Positions 6,576 through 13,754 of a stretch of 13,778 bases of DNA are shown piece after piece. The position numbers and the translations under genes are program-made. The stretch lies in the NCBI GenBank assembly GCA_018716365.1, contig DVKA01000152.1, positions 1 to 13,778 on the forward strand, written 5' to 3'. Position 1 is the first letter of the stretch, and each line of letters opens with the position of its first letter. The stretch is from Candidatus Caccocola faecipullorum (GTDB taxonomy: Bacteria > Synergistota > Synergistia > Synergistales > Synergistaceae). The notes under the pieces were generated by a model. The model did no database searches and had not been told where the DNA came from. It was given only the letters and a program-made list of their open reading frames with translations.

Positions 6576-7749
6576 AGGCAAAAAATTCAAATTCGCGGCC
6601 GCGCTGCTGGTGATAGCGGCCGCCGCGGGAGGCGGAGGCTGGTGGTGGCTCAACCGCGAGCCGGCTATACAGTACAAATCCGTGCCGGTAGTGCGCACGA
6701 CGCTCCAGTCCACGATACAGGCGACGGGCACTCTGAACCCGGTCGAAACGGTAGACGTCGGTACGCAGATCTCCGGCACGATAGAAGCGCTCTATTTCGA
6801 CTACAACAGCGAGGTGAAGGCGGGGCAGCTGATAGCGCTAATGGACTCAGCGACGCAGGAGGCCGACGTGGCGCAGGGCGAAGCGTCGCTCGCGTCTGCG
6901 AAGGCCGACGTGCTCAACGCGCAGGCGGCTTTGACCGTGGCGGAGAAGGACCTCCGCCGCACGCGCGAGCTTGCGGAACGCGACCTTGTCGCTAAAGCGG
7001 ACATCGACGCGGACACGAGCACATGGCTCCAGGCGAAGGCGAACCTCGCCGCGGCGGAGGCGCGCGTCAAACAACAGAGCGCTTCGCTCGAAAGGTCGAA
7101 AATCAACCTCGGATACACGAAAATATATTCGCCTGTGGACGGCGTAATAGTCGCCAAGAACGTCGAAGAGGGCCAGACGGTCGCCGCGAGCTACCAGACG
7201 CCGAGTATCGCTGAGATAGCGCGAGACCTCACGCAGATGCAGGTCGAGGTCAACGTCGACGAAGCCGACATCGGCGGCGTCCACGAGGGACAGCCGGCGG
7301 AGTTCACGGTAGACACGTTCCCGCGCGACTCCTTCACCGGCAGCGTCTCACAGGTGCGCCTCTCTCCTACGACTGAAAACAACATCGTAACCTACACCGT
7401 CATCGTCAAGGTCGACAACCCAGACGGCAAGCTGCTCCCCGGCATGACGGCGAACGTCTCTCTGATACTCGACAAGCGCGACGACATTCTGGTCGTGCCG
7501 AACAGCGCCTTCCGCTTCAAGCCAGTGACGGGGCAGAGCGTCGAAGTCGGACCGCCCGGCCCGGGACGCAAGAGCAACATAGCGGCTGTGACGGCCCCGG
7601 CCGTCTACCTGCTCGGCGATAAGGACAAGCCGGTAAAGGCCGAGGTCGAGCGCGGAATTACGGACGGGCAGAACACCGAGGTCGTCTCCGGTCTTGAGGA
7701 AGGGCAGCGCGTTATAACGGGCGTCATCCTGCCGAGAGAGGACGATTAG
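6553..7749 (+). CDS. macA: MacA-like periplasmic adaptor (HlyD/RND membrane-fusion family)
   Basis: Adaptor bridging the inner-membrane MacB complex and the TolC channel (398 aa). A short cytosolic N-terminus (RLPTRGKKFK) is followed by one membrane anchor at about 13-33. The first lipoyl/barrel half is at 60-100 (ATGTLNPVETVDVG...SGTIEAL). A coiled-coil hairpin follows at about 105-180 (alternating Ala/Glu/Lys heptads), then the second lipoyl half with IYSPVDGVIVAKNVEEGQTV, a beta-barrel domain, and a membrane-proximal domain ending LEEGQRVITG. The start ATG at 6553 lies inside the TolC-like gene, with GGGAGGA at 6539-6545 as ribosome-binding site. The partners downstream are a MacB-type ATPase and permease rather than an RND pump, which supports MacA over AcrA. 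The barrel region 327-350 (PVTGQSVEVGPPGPGRKS) contains a Pro/Gly-rich insertion. Confidence 0.92.
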   Translation: MANRLPTRGKKFKFAAALLVIAAAAGGGGWWWLNREPAIQYKSVPVVRTTLQSTIQATGTLNPVETVDVGTQISGTIEALYFDYNSEVKAGQLIALMDSATQEADVAQGEASLASAKADVLNAQAALTVAEKDLRRTRELAERDLVAKADIDADTSTWLQAKANLAAAEARVKQQSASLERSKINLGYTKIYSPVDGVIVAKNVEEGQTVAASYQTPSIAEIARDLTQMQVEVNVDEADIGGVHEGQPAEFTVDTFPRDSFTGSVSQVRLSPTTENNIVTYTVIVKVDNPDGKLLPGMTANVSLILDKRDDILVVPNSAFRFKPVTGQSVEVGPPGPGRKSNIAAVTAPAVYLLGDKDKPVKAEVERGITDGQNTEVVSGLEEGQRVITGVILPREDD

Positions 7750-7752
7750 GAA

Positions 7753-8451
7753 ATGGCTCTCGTCGAGCTGAGAGAAATACGCAAGAGCTTCAATCTCGGC
7801 GGCGAGCCCGTAGAGATACTCCACGGCGTGAACCTCAAGGTCGAGAAGGGGGAGTTCGTCGCTATGATGGGCCCGTCCGGCTCCGGCAAATCGACGACGA
7901 TGAACATCCTCGGCTGCCTCGACAGGCCGACCTCCGGCGAGTACCTGCTTGACGGCGTGAACGTCGAGGATATGGACTCCGACGAGCTGGCACATATCAG
8001 GAACAGTATGATAGGCTTCGTCTTTCAGGGCTTCAACCTGCTCTCAAAGACATCGGCGCTTGAGAACGTCGAACTCCCGCTGCTCTACGCCGGCGTGCCG
8101 CGCGCGGAGCGCCACGAGAAGGCGAAGGCCGCGCTGATAGAGATGGGACTTTCAGAAAGGCTCTACCACGAGCCCTCGCAGCTCTCCGGCGGACAGCAGC
8201 AGCGCGTCGCGATCGCGCGCGGCATCGTGAACCGCGCGCCGATACTGATGGCCGACGAGCCGACGGGAAACCTCGACTCCAAGACGAGCGACGAAATAAT
8301 GGCGCTCTTCACACGTCTCAATGACGAGGGCATGACTATAATCCTGGTCACTCACGAGTACGACGTCGCGCTCTACGCGAAACGCATCCTCCATTTTAAG
8401 GACGGAGTGATAATGAAGGACGAAATCAACGAAAGGAGGACGCCGGTATGA
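7753..8451 (+). CDS. macB: MacB-type ABC transporter ATP-binding protein
   Basis: Cytosolic ATPase (232 aa) that drives the mechanotransmission-type MacB/LolD/FtsE class of transporters. Walker A is GPSGSGKST (40-48), the Q-loop is FVFQGFN (Gln92), the signature is LSGGQQQR (144-151), Walker B is ILMADEPT with Asp168/Glu169, the D-loop is NLDS, and the switch His201 is in VTHE. All catalytic residues are present. It starts 3 bases after the adaptor stop codon and overlaps the permease start by 4 bases (ATGA). In E. coli MacB the ATPase and permease are one polypeptide; here they are separate genes, as in many other bacteria. The next closest family, LolD, is disfavoured by the adaptor and TolC-like partners. 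Confidence 0.95.
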   Translation: MALVELREIRKSFNLGGEPVEILHGVNLKVEKGEFVAMMGPSGSGKSTTMNILGCLDRPTSGEYLLDGVNVEDMDSDELAHIRNSMIGFVFQGFNLLSKTSALENVELPLLYAGVPRAERHEKAKAALIEMGLSERLYHEPSQLSGGQQQRVAIARGIVNRAPILMADEPTGNLDSKTSDEIMALFTRLNDEGMTIILVTHEYDVALYAKRILHFKDGVIMKDEINERRTPV

Positions 8452-9665
8452 TAGCCCTGCCCGAAGTATTCACCGCATCTGTAACCGCGCTGCGCAGGAA
8501 CAAGACGCGTTCGATGCTGACCGCGCTCGGCATCATCATAGGCGTCGCCGCCGTCATAGCGGCCTTCGCCGTCGGAGCCGGCGCGAACAAGAGCATAGAT
8601 GAGCAGATCTCCTCATTCGGGAGCAACTTCATAATGGTCTTTCCAGACCGCTCCTCGCGCTCGACGATGGGCAGCAGGTCCTACCTCACCGACGAAGACG
8701 CGGAAGCGATAGCGCGCGAGGTCTCCGGCATAGACGCCGTCGCGCCGATGATAAACCTCAGCGCCACGGTGGTCTACGAAAACACCAACTGGGACACCAG
8801 CGTCGTCGGCAGCACTGCGGATTACTCCTATGTGCAGGACTGGAGCATAGCATACGGGCGCGACATAAATCAGAGCGACGTCCGCCAGGGCGCGAAGGTC
8901 ATCGTCATAGGCAGCACGGTCGAGGAAAAGCTCTTCCCCGACACCAGCGCGATAGGGAAATCCATCCGCGTCAACAAGATACCGTTCACCGTCGTCGGCG
9001 TCTTCGAGGCTAAGGGGCTTTCCGCGATGGGCAGCGACCAGGACGACTTTATGCTCGTTCCAATAACGGCGGCGCAGCGCCGCCTCGTCCGCTGGCGCGA
9101 AGCGGGGCGTATAGGCAACATCTACATCAAGGGCGTTTCAATGACCGCGCTGAACTACATCCAGAACGAGACGGAGGCGCTTCTGCGCGAACGCCACAGG
9201 ATAATGCCCGGCGAGCCCGACGATTTCGCAGTGCGCAACGTTTCGCAGATGCTCGAAGCGCGCCGCAAGACGACGACGATAATGTCGATGCTGCTCGGCT
9301 CGATAGCGTTTATATCGCTCGTCGTCGGAGGCATAGGCATCATGAACATCATGCTCGTCTCCGTAACGGAGCGCACGCGCGAGATAGGCATAAGGATGGC
9401 AGTCGGCGCGACGGAGCGCGACATACGTATGCAGTTCCTGATAGAGGCGGTCGTCCTCTCGATGGTGGGCGGGACGCTCGGAATCATAGTCGGCGTCGTC
9501 GCGGGCTACGCGCTCTCGACGTTCACCGCCGCGCCGCCGGTATTCACGCTCGTCTCGATAATGCTCGCCTTCGTATTCTCCGCGATGGTCGGCGTCGGCT
9601 TCGGCTACTACCCGGCCTACAAAGCCTCGCTGCTGAACCCGATAGACGCTCTCAAATACGAATAA
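8448..9665 (+). CDS. MacB-type ABC transporter permease (MacB periplasmic core plus FtsX domain)
   Basis: Inner-membrane permease (405 aa). The N-terminal ALRRNKTRSMLTALGIIIGV motif and TM1 (about 24-43) are characteristic of MacB-like permeases. A large periplasmic domain (about 45-275) includes the NFIMVFP and SYLTDEDAEAIA segments of the MacB periplasmic core. TM2 (278-305) precedes the conserved VTERTREIGIRMAVGA coupling loop, and TM3 (333-357) and TM4 (366-386) complete the FtsX fold. It ends YPAYKASLLNPIDALKYE, the usual family C-terminus. It has a strong AAAGGAGG at 8432-8439, and its ATG sits in a 4-base overlap with the ATPase stop. It is the last gene of the efflux operon, followed at once by a shared terminator. 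It probably dimerises and pairs with two ATPase subunits to push periplasmic substrate into the MacA-TolC conduit. Confidence 0.94.
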   Translation: MIALPEVFTASVTALRRNKTRSMLTALGIIIGVAAVIAAFAVGAGANKSIDEQISSFGSNFIMVFPDRSSRSTMGSRSYLTDEDAEAIAREVSGIDAVAPMINLSATVVYENTNWDTSVVGSTADYSYVQDWSIAYGRDINQSDVRQGAKVIVIGSTVEEKLFPDTSAIGKSIRVNKIPFTVVGVFEAKGLSAMGSDQDDFMLVPITAAQRRLVRWREAGRIGNIYIKGVSMTALNYIQNETEALLRERHRIMPGEPDDFAVRNVSQMLEARRKTTTIMSMLLGSIAFISLVVGGIGIMNIMLVSVTERTREIGIRMAVGATERDIRMQFLIEAVVLSMVGGTLGIIVGVVAGYALSTFTAAPPVFTLVSIMLAFVFSAMVGVGFGYYPAYKASLLNPIDALKYE

Positions 9666-9671
9666 AGGACG

Positions 9672-9703
9672 AAAAAAAGAGGGGCCGTCTCAGCCCCTCT
9701 TTT
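9672..9703. terminator. Bidirectional intrinsic terminator between the efflux operon and pfp
   Basis: An 11-bp perfect stem pairs AAAAGAGGGGC (9675-9685) with GCCCCTCTTTT (9693-9703) around a 7-base loop. Reading plus, the stem ends in four T. Reading minus, the A-run at 9672-9678 becomes a seven-U tail. The pfp stop codon (9690-9692, TGA on minus) lies in the loop, so the last pfp codons (EKRG) form one arm of the hairpin. Confidence 0.9.
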
Positions 9704-11360
9704 CCATATGTTCGAGCTCCAGCGTCTTTGTGACGGTGTCGCAGACGCACGGCGGGCCGTAATATTGAATGGCCCCCGGGAAGGTATAGCAGGTCTCGAC
9801 GGCCCAGCGTTCGCGCCGCTCCGCGAAATAACGGAAAGGCGCGCCGTTCAGGTCGACGAGCATTTTTTTAATGACCGGCTTCAGACGCCCGCTCCTGCGT
9901 TCCAGGTTCATCATGCCGGTCAGCGGTATGCCGCCGGCGCGCCACTCGGCCGCGGGGCGCGCGAGGTTTGAAATCGTTGAAAGATAGCCCGTATAGCCGT
10001 AGCTTATGAGCATGAACGCGTTGTAGCCGAGCGAATAGCAGTAGTCTGCGTCGAAGTTCGACGGGAAGGCGCAGCGCCCCTCGTAGCCGAAGAAGTGGCT
10101 CAGCGGGTTGAACTTGCCGTGATAGACCTCGTCGTGCTTCAGCTCCGCGAGCCTCTTGCGCACGAGCTCGATTAGAAGCTTCTCCGTCTCTATCTTCGAG
10201 AGCTGGACGTTGCCGTGCTGGTCGCGGTCCATAAGAAGCTGGTTCTGAATGTTCGACGGCAGAAGAGTGAAAACCTTGTACGAAGCGGGCGAAAGCAGCG
10301 TTTCGAGGTAGGCGTACTTTTTCCAGCCGGCCCGCGCGGCGAGCTCCTCGGACTTGGCCGCGAGCACGTCGTTGAGCTCTGCGATGAGGTCCTTCAGCTC
10401 CGGCACGAATTCAATTAGGCTTTCTGGAATTATGACGACGCCGAAATTGTCGCCGCGCTCGGCGCGCGCGCAGACGGAGCGCACAATCTGCTCCGTAATC
10501 TCGGTGAAGCTCGTCTTCTTAGCCTCGACCTCCTCGCTGATGATGCAGACATTCGGCTGCGTGCGCAGCGCGCATTCGAGCGCGACGTGCGAGGCGGAGC
10601 GCCCCATGACCTTGATGAAATGCCAGTATTTGCGCGCCGAGCAGGCGTCCCGTTCAATATTACCGATGAGGTCGGCGTAGGTTTTCGTCGCCGTGTCGAA
10701 TCCGAATGAGATTTCCACGCCGTCGTTCTTCAGGTCGCCGTCTATCGTCTTCGGGCAGCCTATCACCTGAACTCCAGTCTTTTCGCGCACAAAATACTCC
10801 GCGAGCATTGCGGCGTTCGTGTTCGAGTCGTCGCCGCCGATTATCACAACTGCGGAGATTCCGTGCCGCGCGCAGACCTCCGCGGCGATTCTGAACTGCT
10901 CCTCTGTTTCGAGCTTTGTCCTGCCGGAGCCGATGATGTCGAAGCCGCCGGTGTTCCTGTACCGGTCTATCATCTCGTCCGTGAATTCGACGCAGTTGTC
11001 TTCAATCAGCCCGGAAGGCCCGTTCTTGAAACCGAAGAGCTTGTTCGACGGATCGGCCTCCTTGAGCGCGTCGTAGAGCCCGGTGATGACGTTGTGTCCT
11101 CCCGGCGCCTGCCCGCCGGAAAGAATGACGCCTGCGTTGATTTTCCTCTTCGGCGCGCAGTTCTCGCCATTCTGGAAATATACGCGGTTCATCCCGAAAG
11201 TGTTGGGGAAGATGTTCCTGATAGCATCGCAGTCCGCCGGAGGGACGCACGGCTCGCCCTCCGCCGCGAGGATGCCGCACATCCCGTGCGTGTAAATCTC
11301 AGGCAGCTTCGGCTTATATTCGTATCGCGCCGTCTGAAGCGGCGATAAAACAGATTCCAT
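9690..11360 (-). CDS. pfp: Pyrophosphate-dependent phosphofructokinase (PPi--fructose-6-phosphate 1-phosphotransferase), long form
   Basis: Cytosolic glycolytic/gluconeogenic enzyme interconverting fructose 6-phosphate and fructose 1,6-bisphosphate with PPi as phosphoryl donor. At 556 aa it belongs to the long PFP class (spirochete/plant-beta type). Diagnostic motifs are [14 protein letters not shown] (77-90), [19 protein letters not shown] with Asp177/Asp178 where ATP-PFKs have GGDGS, and PKTIDGDL (203-210) where ATP-PFKs have PGTIDND; both substitutions mark PPi use. The substrate motif MGRSASH is at 252-258. The start ATG (CAT at 11358-11360) has an excellent AAGGAGAAGG just upstream on the minus strand (about 11365-11374). 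It is transcribed convergently with the efflux operon and divergently from the DUF3084 gene, so it is probably monocistronic. A reversible PPi-PFK suits an energy-limited anaerobe. Confidence 0.94.
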   Translation of the reverse strand: MESVLSPLQTARYEYKPKLPEIYTHGMCGILAAEGEPCVPPADCDAIRNIFPNTFGMNRVYFQNGENCAPKRKINAGVILSGGQAPGGHNVITGLYDALKEADPSNKLFGFKNGPSGLIEDNCVEFTDEMIDRYRNTGGFDIIGSGRTKLETEEQFRIAAEVCARHGISAVVIIGGDDSNTNAAMLAEYFVREKTGVQVIGCPKTIDGDLKNDGVEISFGFDTATKTYADLIGNIERDACSARKYWHFIKVMGRSASHVALECALRTQPNVCIISEEVEAKKTSFTEITEQIVRSVCARAERGDNFGVVIIPESLIEFVPELKDLIAELNDVLAAKSEELAARAGWKKYAYLETLLSPASYKVFTLLPSNIQNQLLMDRDQHGNVQLSKIETEKLLIELVRKRLAELKHDEVYHGKFNPLSHFFGYEGRCAFPSNFDADYCYSLGYNAFMLISYGYTGYLSTISNLARPAAEWRAGGIPLTGMMNLERRSGRLKPVIKKMLVDLNGAPFRYFAERRERWAVETCYTFPGAIQYYGPPCVCDTVTKTLELEHMEKRG

Positions 11361-11507
11361 AATTCCTTCTCCTTACGTCCGGCCCGGGCGCGGCGCACGG
11401 CGGCGCTTCCGCTGATATGCGGAAAGAACGCCCCGAACCGGAAAAATTATCGGACGCATGTCCGCGAATGACGCCGGTATAAGACGGAAATGTCCGCCCG
11501 AACTGTA

Positions 11508-11516
11508 ATTTTACCA
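11508..11516 (-). promoter_or_regulatory. Candidate extended -10 promoter for pfp
   Basis: On the minus strand this reads TGGTAAAAT, an extended -10 (TGnTAAAAT) in the AT-rich part of the intergenic region. No good -35 is at the standard spacing. The leader to the pfp ATG would be about 140 bases. Confidence 0.35.
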
Positions 11517-11603
11517 CTAAATTCACAATTTTTCCGAAATTTTAAGATACTGTAATATTTTGAGCCGCCGGCCGCCCATCTCCACAAAGACGACACATTC
11601 ATC

Positions 11604-11612
11604 TGTTATAAT
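11604..11612 (+). promoter_or_regulatory. Candidate extended -10 promoter for the DUF3084 gene cluster
   Basis: TGTTATAAT is an extended -10 (TGn followed by consensus TATAAT at 11607-11612), about 48 bases before the predicted TTG start. The -35 position has no clear hexamer, which extended -10 promoters tolerate. Confidence 0.5.
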
Positions 11613-11659
11613 ACCTTTGGTAACGAATTAAAAATATGGATTGACAGCGAGGTCGCTCT

Positions 11660-12859
11660 TTGTTTGAAATTTTTCGTGAAATGAACTGGATACTGCTCGG
11701 CTCGCTTATCGTCGTGAGCGCGCTCGTCTCCTGGGCCGGAGACGTCATCGGAATGCGCCTCGGCAAAAAGCGCATCACCTTTCTGAAACTGCGCCCGAAA
11801 TACACGTCGAGAATAATATCCGTCGTCACTGGCGTCGGCATAGCCGTAGCGACGCTGCTGATACTCAGCGTCGCGTCGGAACAGGTCCGCACGGCGCTCT
11901 TCAGTATGCAGTTCGTGCAGCGCCAGCTCACGGATCTGACGGTAGAGCTTCAGAAAAACCGCGACACGATGGGGCAGATGGAGATCGACCTCTTCGAAAG
12001 CCGCGGCGATTTGGCGGAAAAACAGGAAGAGCTGACGCGTATCGAAACGCAGCTCGCCGAAGGCGCAAAAAGCCTTGAAGAGGCGCGAGGGCAGCTCGAA
12101 GAGATGAGCAAAACGCGCGAGAAGATGGAAAAAGAACAGGCGGCGCTTCAGAAGGAAAACAACCGCCTTATGAAAGAAAGCAAAGAACTTGCCGAGTCAG
12201 TCGCCAGCCTCAAAAAAGAATCCGACGCGCTGAAATCCGGCATGCAGAGGCTGCGCGAGGGGCGCATAGCGGCGCTCTCCGGCGAAGTGCTCTCACAGGG
12301 CGTCCTCACAGGGCCCGAGATAGATCCCGCGCAGGTGGACCAGTACATATACAGGCTGCGCGGGGAGGCGCGCGCGCTGCTCGCCTACCGCTTCGGCAAA
12401 AGGCCCGAGGCCGTCAGCCTGCCTAACGTAACCGTCGAATCCCAGCGCTACGTCAAAGACCGCGTGACGCGCGACCCCGGGCGCTGGCTCCTGCGCCTTG
12501 TCGCCGAAGGCAACGCAGTAGAGGGCGAGGCGGTCGCATCGAAGCTCGAATGCTATCCCTCCGGCCTGATATACAAAGAAAACGAAGTCCTGTATTCGCA
12601 CACCTTCACGCCGGACACGCCGCGGCAGGAGATAGAGGAGACCGTATTCCAGGCCCTTAAAACGCTCAACCAGAACGCCGTCAGCCGCGGCATCCTGCGC
12701 GACCCCATATCGGGAAACGTCGGCTCGATAGACACGGCGGAATTCCTCGACGCGCTCGACCACATAACCGAAGTGGAGAATAATATCAGCCTTGAAATCG
12801 TCGCCGCGAGGGACATCTACACAGAAGGCCCCCTGCGCGTGAAATTCATATTGAAATAA
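11660..12859 (+). CDS. DUF3084 membrane-anchored coiled-coil protein
   Basis: Predicted inner-membrane protein of 399 aa and unknown function. TM1 is at about 9-25. The conserved cytosolic motif GDVIGMRLGKKRITFLKLRPKYTS (27-50) is the DUF3084 hallmark, followed by TM2 at about 52-72. Residues 84-200 form an uninterrupted Glu/Lys/Gln-rich coiled coil (for example LTRIETQLAEGAKSLEEAR). The C-terminal domain (about 205-399) is mixed alpha/beta and ends LRVKFILK. The start is taken as TTG at 11660 because GAGGT (11649-11653) sits 6 bases upstream. The next in-frame ATG (11681, residue 8) has no ribosome-binding site, and an upstream in-frame ATG at 11636 is closed by a stop after two codons. The family occurs in several bacterial phyla including cyanobacteria and Deinococcus; its role is not established. 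Followed closely by two small genes in the same direction. Confidence 0.87.
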   Translation: MFEIFREMNWILLGSLIVVSALVSWAGDVIGMRLGKKRITFLKLRPKYTSRIISVVTGVGIAVATLLILSVASEQVRTALFSMQFVQRQLTDLTVELQKNRDTMGQMEIDLFESRGDLAEKQEELTRIETQLAEGAKSLEEARGQLEEMSKTREKMEKEQAALQKENNRLMKESKELAESVASLKKESDALKSGMQRLREGRIAALSGEVLSQGVLTGPEIDPAQVDQYIYRLRGEARALLAYRFGKRPEAVSLPNVTVESQRYVKDRVTRDPGRWLLRLVAEGNAVEGEAVASKLECYPSGLIYKENEVLYSHTFTPDTPRQEIEETVFQALKTLNQNAVSRGILRDPISGNVGSIDTAEFLDALDHITEVENNISLEIVAARDIYTEGPLRVKFILK

Positions 12860-12881
12860 CAGAACGAAAGAAGCTTAAACG

Positions 12882-13136
12882 ATGTTGATACTGGCATGTC
12901 AGAAATGCGGAGAGCTCCAGGTGCTCCCGGGATCGCCCGACGCGAACGGCAAAGCTCGCGCGATGTGGACCTGCCCGCGCTGCGGCGCTGGACAGCTCAT
13001 GGAATTAAACGTAGCGAAAGACGCAAGACGCGGCGACCTCCGCAAAATCATCGGCGGCCTCGCGCTCGCCGCGCCGAAGCGTCGAGGCGCATACAGCTTC
13101 ATACACGAAGGTCTCCCCGATGAAATTAAATCCTGA
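12882..13136 (+). CDS. Small zinc-ribbon protein, function unknown
   Basis: An 84-aa basic cytosolic protein. Two CxxC knuckles, Cys6/Cys9 (CQKC) and Cys31/Cys34 (CPRC), are separated by 21 residues and define a rubredoxin-like zinc ribbon that should bind one Zn. The remainder (residues 45-84) is Lys/Arg-rich and could contact nucleic acid or a partner; no enzyme motif is visible. It begins 22 bases after the DUF3084 stop with only a weak purine-rich site (GAAAGAAG). It overlaps the acetyltransferase start by 17 bases, which argues that it is a real, translationally coupled gene despite its size. I do not recognise a named family. Confidence 0.75.
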   Translation: MLILACQKCGELQVLPGSPDANGKARAMWTCPRCGAGQLMELNVAKDARRGDLRKIIGGLALAAPKRRGAYSFIHEGLPDEIKS

Positions 13137-13545
13137 ATACTACTTTTATGACAGCAAGCTCGCGGTCAGCCCCGCCGAGCTTCAGGATCTCTACCGCTTC
13201 ACTCGCTGGGGACGCAGCCGTTCGCTCGACCAGATAGCAAAAATGCTCGAAGGGACGAGTATGTGCTTTTCAATCCGCCACGAAGGAAAGCTCATAGCCT
13301 TCTGCCGGATACTTACGGACTTCGTCTTTCGCGCCTCGCTCTGGGACATCCTTGTACATCCAGACTACCAGGGCAAAGGCATAGGCTCGCAGCTGCTCAC
13401 ATACGCGCTCGGCCATCCGGCGATAAAGAACGTACCCGTGATAGTAACCTACACAAGCGAGCTCACGGAGTTCATGGGGCGCCTCTCCTTCGAGCCCCGC
13501 GACGGCCTCCTGATACTCCAGCGCCGCCCCATGGAATACTCCTAA
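13120..13545 (+). CDS. GNAT-family N-acetyltransferase
   Basis: Single-domain cytosolic acetyltransferase of 141 aa that should transfer acetyl from acetyl-CoA to an amine. Motif A is clear: LWDILVHPDYQGKGIGSQLL (74-93), with the pyrophosphate-binding QGKGIG loop at 84-89. The N-terminal LYRFTRWGRSRSLDQIAKML helix pair and the strand IAFCRILTD match the common short GNAT subgroup that includes many uncharacterised acetyltransferases. The substrate cannot be predicted. Start ATG at 13120 lies within the end of the zinc-ribbon gene, with GAAGG at 13107-13111 as a moderate ribosome-binding site. It is the last protein gene before the rRNA operon. No intrinsic terminator follows; the only hairpin (AAATC-GGA-GATTT, 13552-13564) is weak. 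Confidence 0.88.
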   Translation: MKLNPEYYFYDSKLAVSPAELQDLYRFTRWGRSRSLDQIAKMLEGTSMCFSIRHEGKLIAFCRILTDFVFRASLWDILVHPDYQGKGIGSQLLTYALGHPAIKNVPVIVTYTSELTEFMGRLSFEPRDGLLILQRRPMEYS

Positions 13546-13564
13546 AAATAAAAATCGGAGATTT

Positions 13565-13616
13565 ACAAAAAAATTATAAAAAGGGGCTTGCAATTTTCAA
13601 GGAAGCGTAATATACT
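13565..13616 (+). promoter_or_regulatory. rRNA operon promoter with upstream AT-rich element
   Basis: TTGCAA (13588-13593) and TATACT (13611-13616) are separated by exactly 17 bases, close to consensus at both hexamers. Just upstream, 13565-13582 is almost pure A/T, as expected for an UP element contacted by the RNA polymerase alpha subunit. Transcription would begin near 13623, leaving a leader of about 130 bases before 16S rRNA. Confidence 0.8.
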
Positions 13617-13705
13617 ACCTTTTGTCGCCGCCACGAGGCACGCAACAAGCCGAAACGGTTGAGCGATAAGAACCATGTCAATAGAATAGTGCATAAGGAA
13701 ATAAA

Positions 13706-13733
13706 GAATTGCACGATGCAATTCCGCAATTCC
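13706..13733 (+). other. Leader hairpin and tandem octamer before 16S rRNA
   Basis: GAATTGCA (13706-13713) and TGCAATTC (13717-13724) form a perfect 8-bp stem with a 3-base CGA loop. The 3' arm merges into a tandem direct repeat GCAATTCC-GCAATTCC (13718-13733). Being 22 bases from the 16S start, this may be part of the RNase III processing stalk region or an antitermination/assembly leader element. The partner strand downstream of 16S is outside the window. Confidence 0.55.
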
Positions 13734-13754
13734 AGCGAGCGAAGCAACAGGAAT

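Larger units (their letters stand above)
11361..11659. other. Divergent intergenic region between pfp and the DUF3084 gene
   Basis: This stretch of 299 bases shows no credible gene. The pfp-proximal part (11361-11500) is GC-rich and holds small inverted repeats: TCCGC/GCGGA (11408-11423) and CGGAC/GTCCG (11452-11465). The part at 11501-11560 is markedly AT-rich. ACTGTAAT occurs twice in the same orientation (11502-11509 and 11549-11556). Candidate promoters point outward in both directions and are listed separately. Confidence 0.6.

Noticed and set aside
5781..6779. A 332-codon minus-strand frame across the TolC-like/MacA junction
   Set aside because: It spans two well-supported plus-strand genes and shows no recognisable domain; treated as a shadow frame.
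13552..13564. Terminator after the GNAT gene
   Set aside because: The stem is only 5 bp, mostly A/T, and no T-tract follows on the plus strand.
13620..13754. A tRNA or other structured RNA gene in the rRNA leader
   Set aside because: No cloverleaf arms or TTCGA-type T-loop motif could be found; only short hairpins are present.
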